Part shown: positions 16,601 through 22,140 of the stretch, in pieces
Numbering within the stretch: the stretch's first letter is position 1
Layout: each line of letters starts with the position of its first letter
Origin: CAVSUR01 sp052143655
GTDB taxonomy: Bacteria > Actinomycetota > Actinomycetes > Streptosporangiales > Streptosporangiaceae
Length of the DNA stretch: 24,180 nucleotides
NCBI GenBank assembly: GCA_052143655.1
Contig: JBKQSL010000542.1
Location: 1-24,180 of the forward strand
Direction: 5' to 3'
The notes under the pieces: model-generated
The model's database searches: none
The model's input: the letters and a program-made list of their open reading frames with translations, nothing else
Told to the model about the DNA's origin: nothing
Translations under genes and position numbers: made by a program

Positions 16601-17731
16601 GTCCAGGATTGCCTGGAACTGCGCCGCGCGCAGCTCCTCGGGGGCGAACCCGAGCACGCCGACTCCCCACGGCTGCCCCTGCAGGGCCGCCGCGGTGTCG
16701 GCCAGCAGCTGGCGGGACCGCTCGCCGTCCGCCAGGGCCAGCGCGATGAACGGCATCGCGCCGGCGGCGGCCACGGCGGCCGCGAAGCAGGCCTGGTCGC
16801 TGACCCGGGTCATCGGGCCCTGCGCCACCGGGATCCGGACGCCCAGGTCATCGGCCAGCGCAGCGCCAGCCGCCAGCGGATACGGCTCCGGCTGGCCCGC
16901 AGCCGCAGCCATGATGGCCGCGCGGACGCCGCGGACGGCCGCGGCGGTGTCGGCCCACCGGGCGGCAAAGCCGGCTGCCAGGCAGCCGTCCTGGCCAATC
17001 GGCAGCAGCGCGGTCCCGCGGTCCCGCGGTGTGGCGAGGCGGACCGGCGTGCCGGTTACCCGGATCCCGCGCACGCCGTCGTCCAGCACGGTCTCCGAGC
17101 CGTCGAGCCGCCGCAGCACCCGGCACAGGTCACCAGGCAGGTCCGACTCGGGCAGCAGCGCGAGCTGGGTATCGAGGAGCACTCCTGCGGCGCCGCCGGT
17201 CACGCACCCGGCCGCGGTGCGCGCGCCGATGCCCCCGGCGGCCCAGACCGGCACGGTCAGCTCATCGTCGGCCAGCAGTTGCTGCAGGAGCACGAAGGTG
17301 CTCAGGTCACTGACCCGGCCGCCGGACTCTGTTCCGCGGGCGATCACTCCGCTGGCTCCGCCGGCCGCTGCCGCCCTGGCCTCGTCCCGGCTGGTCACCT
17401 CGACCAGGACCCGTGACCATGCGGCGGTACTGGCGATGTCCCACGGCGCGTCCGCGGTCAGCACCGTCAGGGCAATCTGGCTGCCCGTGCAGGCACGCAC
17501 CTGATCCGCCGTCGCGGCACAGCCGGCCGGCACGCGGACCCCGACCGGCGTAGCCGGCCAGCCGGCCGCCTGCGCCAGCGCCCGCATCGCGCGCCAGCCG
17601 CCGTCCGCCAGGTCGAGGACGCCCCAGCCGCCGCCGCGCCAGGCCTGCGCCGCGACGTGCGGGCTCGGCTCCAGCGCGCCGCAGGGGCTGATGGCGATGA
17701 CAAGGTCACGAGAAGTCGACTCCGCAGGCAT
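10655..17731 (-). CDS. Fused enoyl reductase-KS-AT-ACP-KR megasynthase (Pfa/HglE-like)
   Basis: 2358 residues, first gene of the operon. Residues 8-250 look like a degenerate flavin TIM-barrel half. Residues 285-650 are a full nitronate-monooxygenase/PfaD-type FMN enoyl reductase (PVAQGPMTRVSDQ; EGAECGGHIGPR with His434; FAGGIHDARSA; LMGTSYLFT). The KS spans 666-1112 (Cys859 in DAACAASL; His994; Lys1029; His1034). The AT spans 1230-1555 (GHSYGE, Ser1323; His1430). A single ACP lies at 1725-1805 (LSIDSIKRAEI, Ser1762), with the IDSIKR signature of PUFA-synthase carriers. A KR with its structural half spans 1885-2350 (LIGGARGITA; Lys2230, Ser2256, Tyr2269, Asn2273). Canonical PfaA has several tandem ACPs and a separate PfaD; here there is one ACP and the reductase is fused in front. 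ATG 17731 has GGGA 7 nt upstream. Role: iterative chain extension with full reduction, together with the DH of the next protein. Confidence 0.94.
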   Translation of the reverse strand: MPAESTSRDLVIAISPCGALEPSPHVAAQAWRGGGWGVLDLADGGWRAMRALAQAAGWPATPVGVRVPAGCAATADQVRACTGSQIALTVLTADAPWDIASTAAWSRVLVEVTSRDEARAAAAGGASGVIARGTESGGRVSDLSTFVLLQQLLADDELTVPVWAAGGIGARTAAGCVTGGAAGVLLDTQLALLPESDLPGDLCRVLRRLDGSETVLDDGVRGIRVTGTPVRLATPRDRGTALLPIGQDGCLAAGFAARWADTAAAVRGVRAAIMAAAAGQPEPYPLAAGAALADDLGVRIPVAQGPMTRVSDQACFAAAVAAAGAMPFIALALADGERSRQLLADTAAALQGQPWGVGVLGFAPEELRAAQFQAILDITPSWAIVAGGRPAQAKELEQAGIATFLHVPSPGLLRQFLRSGVRRFVFEGAECGGHIGPRASFPLWEAQLEVLGSYLDETPQAAGQLQVLFAGGIHDARSAAMVAAMAADLARRGARIGVLMGTSYLFTREAVEHGAILPLFQELAVAAQETALLETAPGHVTRALRTPYVAEFARQAAGLAAAGRPSRDIWVELELLNTGRLRLASKGLQHDGASIDEATQQAEGLYMAGQVAVLRDAVTTVAELHAGVTSGAAAFHASRAAELTSRLAAAPAGGACAAEDSEPSESADIAIIGMAAMFAGSADLAGFWQLILSGADAFAEVPADRWDPQIYYSPDLLAGQSGRRTVSKWGGFLAPAVIDPIRYGIPPSALGSIDPSQLLALEVANQALSDSGHPYDAPGARHARTGVVFAAEPGSDNSGALAMRALLPAYLGEVPPEFDAQLPRFTEDTFPGNLPNVIAGRIANRLDLGGANFTVDAACAASLAAVDVSCKQLTTGAADMMLCGAVDLHNSIGDFLMFGSVFALSPVGRVATFDRAADGTVLGEGVACVVLKRLADAERDGDRIYAIIRGIGAASDGRARSLTAPRVEGQVRAMRRAYRQAGISPAEVELVEAHGTGTVLGDQVELQSLTEVFTSAGAQPGSCVLGSVKSQIGHAKCAAGLAGLIKAVLAVHCGVQPATSNLASPNEAWDADRSPFAFLREPRPWVAPPGRRIAGLSAFGFGGTNFHAVLTGYAGTPEPRHALTHWPAELFCLRGTDREAAHRAVTALATEVIAAARQPGGVPLRQLAARAAADAEAAAGPVRVALVARDLDDLATLLRRALAGEHDPAAGLIQPAADQDLAAGHGRRPGVAYLFPGQGSQRTGALGELFVAFPELRQYLEIGARWAGRLFPPAAFDTAREREQSDALRDTATAQPVLGICGLAVSHLLGRLGVQPDFSGGHSYGELVALATAGAFGSQELLDLSEARAAAILSAAGDDPGTMAAVSGTAGQVSAVLDGSGLSGEVTLANLNAPDQVVLSGLTPAVGRALAALKEAGLSARRLPVACAFHSPVVAGASAQFAEVLARYPVSPPRLPVWSNRTARPHAADPGQIRAEMAAQISAPVQFSDQIEAMYEAGARIFIETGPGHVLTGLVRAVLGDRPHLAVACDGGQQDTLRRFLITAGQLACAGLPLEHSWLFQGRQPASAAASPDARPRWLANGQLIRDLNGASPPGALTPAHPIKEFAVSSAEVSAHQPVGPDSALAEYLRASREMVSAHRDVMLAFLGQPAGSRPAWQDNEEALAGNGSLHSSAVALVEPAAVPGLAVLPEAAAGPASASTAEPAVTAPPAGLAAAAADPAAALSGPMLQDTLISLISERTGYPADLIEPQLDLEADLSIDSIKRAEIAAEVASRLGISVEADESVFEGLVKQRTVQAIIGWLDEMRQGGPAAEPAAGGSAAGGSAAGELTGAALTAGPAAAALTAGPAAELVAGLPPASPLRLLPRLVSCPLPAAAESTTAGPDVISGARFVITGDTAVAAELASLLRDRGAEAQATTASAVTAEDLAGAAGLIMLDGLGEPPDALPPLLFPLVQQALTSPGPAAGGPGRLLAVGAAGCGQAAGLAGLFRAVSTEYPDRTARYVQLDVTGPASAVAARLLAELADTSREPAVLYAGDGRYSTELVAAELAAGPGPGLPSAGPGQAEARWMGLNSDSVVVLIGGARGITACLARELAAASGCRLELVGRTELTAAEPLAAELAAAPDAVALRAALADRGMRAPAEIERASRAILARREVEATLAELRELGARARYHCADVLDEEAIGQVLKLVHEEHGRLDGLVFGAGIIEDRLIAEKDPESFARVFRTKVSGAQTVLSALAEREYAPGFVVLYGSIAAAFGSRGQADYAAANDALEAAGAAWAAATGRRCLTVHWGPWAPAGPHPGMVSPELAREYARRGIVMIDPGQGASSLLRELAWGDPGLTAVTYAGSVPDAR
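12249..12293 (-). repeat. Three 15-bp tandem repeats in the ACP-KR linker
   Basis: CCTGCCGCGGAGCCG at 12249-12263 and 12264-12278, then the variant CCTGCCGCGGGCTCG at 12279-12293. They encode Gly-Ser-Ala-Ala-Gly runs between the carrier and ketoreductase halves. A further imperfect repeat encoding Ala-Leu-Thr-Ala-Gly-Pro-Ala lies directly beside it (about 12190-12240). Confidence 0.85.
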
Positions 17732-17785
17732 AACAGAATCCCGTTTCGGATCGCTGCGCCGTGCGCAGGGTCACGACGCGGTGAA

Positions 17786-17811
17786 TACGGCTTAGGCTCT
17801 GGTCAGCCGTA
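17786..17811. promoter_or_regulatory. Inverted repeat 55 bp before the megasynthase start (possible operator or leader hairpin)
   Basis: TACGGCT and AGCCGTA form perfect 7-bp arms around a 12-bp centre. Arm centres are about 19 bp apart, close to two helical turns, which suits a dimeric regulator. It could equally form an RNA hairpin in the long leader. No experimental or comparative support is visible here. Confidence 0.35.
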
Positions 17812-17907
17812 ATGGACGGTCGGCCATTGCTAGCGGCAGGCCGGCGCCTTTCGGCTGGCTGGCTGGCAGGGGCGCGATCAGGCGGCCAGGGGGAGCGCTT
17901 TCCCGGT

Positions 17908-17936
17908 ATCTCCTGCGCGGTTCGCGCGCAGGAGAT
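17908..17936. promoter_or_regulatory. Perfect 12-bp stem-loop in the leader of the megasynthase operon
   Basis: ATCTCCTGCGCG (17908-17919), loop GTTCG, CGCGCAGGAGAT (17925-17936). It lies about 180 nt upstream of the first start codon and downstream of the predicted promoter, so it would be transcribed into the mRNA leader. No U-tract follows on either strand, so a classical intrinsic terminator is unlikely. Possible roles are an operator palindrome, an RNA stability or attenuation element, or a U-less actinobacterial terminator. Confidence 0.55.
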
Positions 17937-18078
17937 CTGTGTGCGGGCGGCGGCCGCGGGTGCGATAAGCGAACGTGCAGCCCGGCCCTGAGATGGGGAT
18001 GATCTTCACGAGTCCACGGCAGTTCCCGTCATTTCATTGGCGATAACTCCGGCGGTGAATCATTTAAAGCCGGTTGCG

Positions 18079-18108
18079 ACGCTAAAGGGGCACCCGGCGT
18101 CTTGTCAA
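18079..18108 (-). promoter_or_regulatory. Housekeeping-type promoter for the megasynthase operon
   Basis: On the minus strand: -35 TTGACA (18108-18103), an 18-bp spacer, and -10 TAGCGT (18084-18079), matching the actinobacterial TANNNT pattern. Transcription would start near 18072 and read through a leader of about 340 nt to ATG 17731. It is the only hexamer pair of this quality I found upstream of the operon. Confidence 0.6.
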
Positions 18109-18160
18109 GGGCCCTGGAGGAGGCTTGCACCACAATCGAAGTATTGGCAGCTAGCGCCGT

Positions 18161-18260
18161 TATGGTTTCCTATATACTATTAAACCTATCGGGAAAGTAA
18201 TTTATGAAGAGAACTAACCGGGTCCGAACCTCTTTGTTAAATGCTGATAAATTCTCTGGG
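18161..18260. other. A+T-rich island upstream of the operon promoter
   Basis: Counting bases gives 36 G+C in these 100 positions (64% A+T), against very G+C-rich DNA on both sides. It starts about 50 bp upstream of the -35 box. It contains TATATACTATTAAA and two small plus-strand frames, MVSYILLNLSGK and a 22-codon frame at 18204-18272 preceded by GGGAAAG, both with codon use unlike the neighbours; neither is convincing as a gene. Such islands are typical targets of Lsr2-type xenogeneic silencers in actinobacteria; that role is inferred. Confidence 0.6.
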
Positions 18261-18272
18261 TCACCGTGGTGA

Positions 18273-18864
18273 TGCATTTCGTAACCCGGAGAAGCGAACG
18301 CGGCCGCGCCCTGCGGCGCCCGTGGCCGGGCCGCAGGCAGCCGGCGGACGGGCCGGCCGGGTGACGCGCGGCGCAGTGCGATGAAATGCGCCGCTGTCAC
18401 GGACTGCGTGACCTGCTGAAAGCGCATAAGGCCTTGGCTGGAAGGGCATAATGGGCCGCGGCCCGCAGGGCGAGTGCGGCGACGGTGCTGCTGCACCCTG
18501 GCGGGCCGGGCGCTCGGGGGCCAGTCTGCTGAGCCTGCCCGGGCGCGCGCTGCCGATCACCCGGGCAGGCCGATGCCGTCAGCGGCACGCGACCGCCAGG
18601 CGCGGCCACGGCGCCCTTCCTGGCACCTCGGCGCATCGGCCCGAGCGCCTTTCCTGACCGGCAGATGTACGGCCGGTGTCTTTCCCGGTCACCTAGCTGA
18701 TGCTGCAGCGGCAGCCTTTGCCGCTGCGCAGACAGTGATTTACTGGTGGCCCCGCGCCCGGCGGTGGCCGAGCATTCATCCGGGCACGATGAAATCCAGG
18801 CCGGGGCAGCCTGGTGAGAATCACATGTGCCCACTGCGGCAGCCACCCGCTCCCCTGGCCGACC
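18273..18864. other. Intergenic stretch without a recognisable gene
   Basis: Open frames here (for example 18397-18924 and 18170-18496 on the minus strand) are Arg/Ala/Pro-rich, match no family I know and have no convincing ribosome binding site. The one structure seen is a hairpin at 18705-18727 (GCAGCGGCA, loop GCCTT, TGCCGCTGC; 9 bp). The stretch could hold a small RNA ending at the terminator-like hairpin just downstream, but no clear plus-strand promoter was found. Confidence 0.5.
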
Positions 18865-18906
18865 AAGACCGGGCAGTACAGCAGCAGCCCGGTCTTTGCC
18901 TTTTCT
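18865..18906 (+). terminator. Intrinsic-terminator-like hairpin, plus strand, no upstream gene recognised
   Basis: AAGACCGGGC (18865-18874), 12-nt loop, GCCCGGTCTT (18887-18896): a perfect 10-bp stem, followed by a T-rich run (TGCCTTTTCTT). Orientation is plus strand, yet every recognised gene within several kilobases to its left is on the minus strand. Read on the minus strand it has no U-tract, though the stem could still serve the 3' end of the ABC-MarR transcript. Confidence 0.6.
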
Positions 18907-19062
18907 TGGGCGTGGAATTGCCAAATGCCGCTGTCTGTTGCTGATGGCCGTTATGGATCCAGGACGCTGCCTCCCATGCGCTAGCTGCGGGATTGCGGAG
19001 GATTAACTGGTCAGCCGCCCGGCGAATGTCCTGGCGCTGAAATAGCCGCTGGCAGTCCGGCC

Positions 19063-19085
19063 CGCCCGGCGGTGCTAGCCGGGCG
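19063..19085 (-). terminator. Hairpin just after the ABC-MarR gene
   Basis: CGCCCGGC (19063-19070), 7-nt loop, GCCGGGCG (19078-19085): a perfect 8-bp G+C stem starting 11 bp beyond the TGA of the ABC-MarR gene. There is no U-tract, as is common for actinobacterial terminator candidates, so the call rests on position and stem strength only. Confidence 0.4.
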
Positions 19086-19096
19086 CGCCGGGCTGC

Positions 19097-20473
19097 TCAT
19101 TCGCCGCGCTCGTCTCGTAGTAGCTGGGTGAACTGCCCGATGGTCTGCATCAGGAACTTGCGGACGGTCGGCTCGTCGGCTGGCTGCACGTAGCCGAAGG
19201 CGCGCTGCCAGCGCGGGATGGTCTCCGCATCGGCCTCAGCCGCCTTGCGCCGGCCCTCGTCGGTGAGATAGAGCCGGACGATCCGGCGGTCGAGACCGGA
19301 GCGGCGGCGCTCGACGTAGCCCTCGCGAGTCAGGGCATCTACCGCAGCACTGACAGTGCTCGGTGCCCACAGGCCTTCCGCGGCGATGTCGCTTGACTTC
19401 AGGCCCTCGCCGGCGGCCAGCATCCGCACCACGCCCAGCCCGGCCGGGCTGAGGCCGGTACCGCTGGCCGCCGCGCCGAAGTAGGCGCCCAGCAGCCGCG
19501 CCGCGCGGCTGACCAGCGCGGGCAGCGGCGAGTCCGCGGTCAGCTCGCTCGCAGGCCCGGTCCACTCCTGCGCCCCGTCCGGGGCGGGCGGCATTCCGGG
19601 CGCGGCGGCGGCGGCAGCGGCCTCACCAGCGGGCGCGCGGCTCGCGAGCAGGCTGGCGGCGCCGGCCGGGGCACCGGGCCTGGTCGCAGCAGGGTGGCCG
19701 GCCGGGTAGCCGTCACCGTGGTGGGTGACCGCGGCTGCGCCGACGGTCACCGGCGTGCGCGCGGCGATGACCGGGACAGCAGGTTCCCCGGCCGGCTGCG
19801 CCAGCGGTCCGCAGGTCAGCCGGCCGTCCCGCATGACCCCGGTACGCTGGGCGTACTGGGCCACTGCGCTGTCGTGGGTGACCATCACCATGGTCAGCCC
19901 GCGATCGCGCCACAGGTCCGCGAGCAGGGCGATGATCTCGTCCCGGGTGGTCTCGTCCAGGTTGCCGGTGGGCTCGTCAGCCAGCAGCACGGTCGGCTCC
20001 TTGACCAGCGCCCGGGCGATCGCCACCCGCTGCTGCTGGCCGCCGGACAGCTCCGACGGCAGGTGGCGCAGCCGTCCGGCCAGCCCCATGCTCTCCAGGG
20101 CGCGCGCCGCCCGCGCGCGCCGCTGTGACGCTCGCACGCCGAGGGGGACCAGCGCGGTCTCGACGTTCTCGGCAGCCGACAGGGTGGGGATCAGGTTGAA
20201 GGTCTGGAACACGAAGCCGATGGACCGGCCGCGCACCCGCGTCAGCCGCCCCTCGCGCATCGCGGCGAAGTCCTGGCCGTCCAGTTCGACGCGGCCCGCG
20301 CTGGGCCGGTCCAGCCCGCCGAGCATCTGCAGCAAGGTGGACTTGCCGTGCCCGGTGGGGCCCTGGATGGCCAGCCACTCCCCGTCGGCGATCTGCACGT
20401 CTACCCCGCGCAGGGCCTCGATCACGCTGTGGCCCTTGCGGTAGCTCTTGGTGACGCCGGTGAGCGTATACAT
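19097..20473 (-). CDS. MacB/LolD-type ABC ATPase fused to a MarR-family DNA-binding domain
   Basis: 458 residues. Residues 1-222 are a lipoprotein/macrolide-type ABC ATPase: Walker A GPTGHGKST (38-46), Q-loop Gln90, signature LSGGQ (142-146), Walker B TVLLADEPTG with Asp166/Glu167, D-loop NLD, H-loop His200. Residues 223-312 are an Ala/Pro/Gly-rich linker. Residues 313-458 are a MarR-type winged helix: LSPAGLGVVRML (341-352), recognition region LWAPSTVSAAVDALTREGYVE (368-388), wing RRRSGLDRRIVRLYLTDEGRR (389-409), then a long C-terminal helix typical of the MarR dimer interface. ATG 20473 has AAGGAGA 8 nt upstream. It lies 23 bp after the permease gene, its obvious partner. The reading frame is continuous through the linker, so the fusion is not a frameshift of my making. 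Role: power the permease and, by inference, link transport to control of transcription. Confidence 0.92.
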   Translation of the reverse strand: MYTLTGVTKSYRKGHSVIEALRGVDVQIADGEWLAIQGPTGHGKSTLLQMLGGLDRPSAGRVELDGQDFAAMREGRLTRVRGRSIGFVFQTFNLIPTLSAAENVETALVPLGVRASQRRARAARALESMGLAGRLRHLPSELSGGQQQRVAIARALVKEPTVLLADEPTGNLDETTRDEIIALLADLWRDRGLTMVMVTHDSAVAQYAQRTGVMRDGRLTCGPLAQPAGEPAVPVIAARTPVTVGAAAVTHHGDGYPAGHPAATRPGAPAGAASLLASRAPAGEAAAAAAAPGMPPAPDGAQEWTGPASELTADSPLPALVSRAARLLGAYFGAAASGTGLSPAGLGVVRMLAAGEGLKSSDIAAEGLWAPSTVSAAVDALTREGYVERRRSGLDRRIVRLYLTDEGRRKAAEADAETIPRWQRAFGYVQPADEPTVRKFLMQTIGQFTQLLRDERGE

Positions 20474-20481
20474 CGGAGCCG

Positions 20482-20488
20482 TCTCCTT
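20482..20488 (-). promoter_or_regulatory. Ribosome binding site of the ABC-MarR gene
   Basis: AAGGAGA on the minus strand, 8 nt before ATG 20473, in the 23-bp gap after the permease stop. It fixes the start at the first residue of the ATPase domain (MYTLTGVTKSY) rather than at upstream codons of the longer open frame. Confidence 0.85.
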
Positions 20489-20496
20489 CGAGTGCG

Positions 20497-21942
20497 CTAT
20501 TCGACTCGGGCCAGCGCGGCGGCCGGCCGCAGCCGGGCTGCCCGCCAGCCGCCCAGTGCGCCCGACAGCAGGCCGCCGACGACGGCCAGCACGACGGCGG
20601 CGACGATCGCGTCGGTCGTGACGGGCGCCGAGAGGTGGACGGACACGGTGTGAACCTGGTTCTGGCTCATCCGCTGCAGGATCTGCGAGCCCAGGGGCCT
20701 GCCGGGGACGGAGGACGGGGTGCTGGGCTGGCCCACGGTGGCAGTCAGCGGCGGCGCCAGCCGTTTCACCAGTGCCGCGCCGCCGAAGCCCAGGCCGACC
20801 CCGGCCAGGCCGCCGAGTATCCCCAGGGCAATGGACTCGCCGAGCACCTGGCCGACGATCCGCCGCCCTCGCCAGCCCAGTGCCTTCAGCGTGCCGAACT
20901 CGCGCACCCGGCGGGACACCGCGGACATGGTCAGCAAGCTCGCCAGCAGGAAGGCGGCGGCCAGCACCGCGACCGCGAGCCACCGGCCGAAGCTGCTGGC
21001 CAGGCTGGAGGTACTGGCCAGCGATCCGGTCACCTGCCGGGCCAGGTCGCTGGAGGTGGTCACGGTCGCTCTGGGCAGCAGCCCGCCGACCGCCCGCTGC
21101 ACGCTGGCGATCTGGGCGGCGCTGGTGGCCGCGATGTAGATGGTGTTGACCTTGCCGGTCAGGGCGGCACCGCCCTGCGGGACGGCACCGAGTGCCTGCG
21201 CCCGGGCCAGCGGGATATAGACATCCGCGGCGCTAGCCGAGCCCGGCGGGGCCTGCACCAGGCCGATGACCGTGAAGTGGGTGCCGTGGCCGTTGCTGTC
21301 GCCGATCGTGATGCGGGACCCGAGGTGGAGCTTGTGCTGCCGGGCGTAGTCGGCGCTCAGCACGGCCAGGTTTGCGTGCGCGTCGGATACCGAGAATGCC
21401 CGGCCGGAGACCAGCTTGCTGGAGCTGAGCGGCCCGAGGCTGCCGGGGATCACGCTCGCGCCGAAGACGCTGAACGAGTTCGTGCTGATCGAGGTCTTGC
21501 TCCGGCTGGCTCCGCCGGGTCCCAGCGTGATGCCCGGCATGGTTCCGGAGATGTCCAGCTCATTGAGCACGAGCGCCCCGGTGACCGCGGACACGTGCGG
21601 CAGCCGCGCGATGGAGCTGACCGCGCCCGTGCTCAGCGTGCCGAGGCCAGCGGAGCCCGACAGCAGCAGGTGCTTGCGGAAGCTATGGCCGGCCAGCGGC
21701 AGGCCGCCGCCGAACGAGAAGCGCGATGCCCCGCCGCTGCCCCGCGCTGCGGCCTTGGTGACCGTCATGTCGGTACCAATCCCGTACAGCGAGTGCAGCA
21801 CCGTGCCCTGCGCGTTCCGGACTCCCGTCGAGGCAGCGGCTACCGTGATCACTAGCCCGATGCCGACCGCCATCCCGGCCGCCACCAGTGCGGCCTGCCG
21901 GGCCCGCCGGCGCAGTTCCCGCCAGAGGTAAATGACGAACAT
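20497..21942 (-). CDS. MacB/FtsX-type ABC transporter permease
   Basis: 481 residues. TM1 is at about 17-37, an extracytoplasmic MacB-type core domain spans about 38-318, and three C-terminal TM segments lie at about 321-341, 366-391 and 444-464. The FtsX signature SRRVREFGTLKALGWRGR (343-360) follows TM2. Four TM segments with a large outer domain is the standard MacB half-transporter plan; these proteins act by mechanotransmission and often move or sense lipoproteins, peptides or antibiotics at the outer face of the membrane. ATG 21942 is chosen because it is preceded by GAGGGAGA and begins MFVIYLWRELRRRARQ, the usual pre-TM1 helix; the frame is open to 22089 but that extension is low complexity. 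It is transcribed divergently from the two-component genes, which suggests that system controls it. Substrate unknown. Confidence 0.92.
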   Translation of the reverse strand: MFVIYLWRELRRRARQAALVAAGMAVGIGLVITVAAASTGVRNAQGTVLHSLYGIGTDMTVTKAAARGSGGASRFSFGGGLPLAGHSFRKHLLLSGSAGLGTLSTGAVSSIARLPHVSAVTGALVLNELDISGTMPGITLGPGGASRSKTSISTNSFSVFGASVIPGSLGPLSSSKLVSGRAFSVSDAHANLAVLSADYARQHKLHLGSRITIGDSNGHGTHFTVIGLVQAPPGSASAADVYIPLARAQALGAVPQGGAALTGKVNTIYIAATSAAQIASVQRAVGGLLPRATVTTSSDLARQVTGSLASTSSLASSFGRWLAVAVLAAAFLLASLLTMSAVSRRVREFGTLKALGWRGRRIVGQVLGESIALGILGGLAGVGLGFGGAALVKRLAPPLTATVGQPSTPSSVPGRPLGSQILQRMSQNQVHTVSVHLSAPVTTDAIVAAVVLAVVGGLLSGALGGWRAARLRPAAALARVE

Positions 21943-21954
21943 GGTCTCCCTCAC

Positions 21955-21970
21955 GCCGTCTGCCGACGGC
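21955..21970. promoter_or_regulatory. Short inverted repeat just upstream of the permease start
   Basis: GCCGTC, TGCC, GACGGC: 6-bp perfect arms, 12 bp before ATG 21942. A second, 7-bp inverted repeat (AGTCCCG, GGC, CGGGACT) lies at 22024-22040. Either could be an operator, for example for the MarR domain encoded downstream, or a weak leader hairpin. In DNA this G+C-rich, short palindromes occur often by chance. Confidence 0.25.
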
Positions 21971-22071
21971 TCCTTGCCGGAGCCGGCGGCGAGCGCCCGG
22001 CCGGCGCGGGCTGGCTGGCCCGCAGTCCCGGGCCGGGACTTCCTGACGGCACCGATGCTGGCGCAACCCGG

Positions 22072-22110
22072 GTTACACGGCTGGAACACCGCTTGTTACC
22101 CGGCTGTAAT
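22072..22110 (+). promoter_or_regulatory. Direct repeat in the divergent promoter region, candidate response-regulator site
   Basis: GTTACACGGCTGGAAC (22072-22087) and GTTACCCGGCTGTAAT (22095-22110) match at 13 of 16 positions and are 23 bp apart, about two helical turns. Tandem direct repeats are what OmpR-family regulators usually bind. The pair sits 37 bp before the response-regulator start and between it and the ABC genes, so it could serve both promoters. Clear -35/-10 hexamers are not evident. Confidence 0.45.
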
Positions 22111-22134
22111 CGTCACTAGGGCACTGTGGAATGC

Positions 22135-22140
22135 AGGAGG
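22135..22140 (+). promoter_or_regulatory. Ribosome binding site of the response regulator
   Basis: AGGAGG, 6 nt before GTG 22147. It decides between this start and the in-frame GTG at 22126, which would place the Shine-Dalgarno sequence inside the coding region and add seven residues ahead of the receiver domain. Confidence 0.85.

Noticed and set aside
17908..17936. Leader hairpin as a classical rho-independent terminator
   Set aside because: The stem is perfect but neither strand has a U-tract after it, so it is listed only as a structured element.
18215..18240. T-arm-like string GGGTCCGAACC suggesting a tRNA
   Set aside because: No TTC in the loop and no acceptor, D or anticodon arms could be placed around it.
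18170..18496. 108-residue minus-strand open frame across the A+T-rich island
   Set aside because: It changes composition midway and has no family resemblance; a 35-codon tail from an internal ATG is not supported by an RBS.
18397..18924. 175-residue minus-strand open frame in the intergenic region
   Set aside because: No recognisable domain, no ribosome binding site, low-complexity Arg/Ala/Pro content, and it spans the terminator-like hairpin.
21943..22089. N-terminal extension of the ABC permease
   Set aside because: The extra residues are Gly/Ala/Arg-rich without a signal peptide, and an RBS directly precedes ATG 21942.
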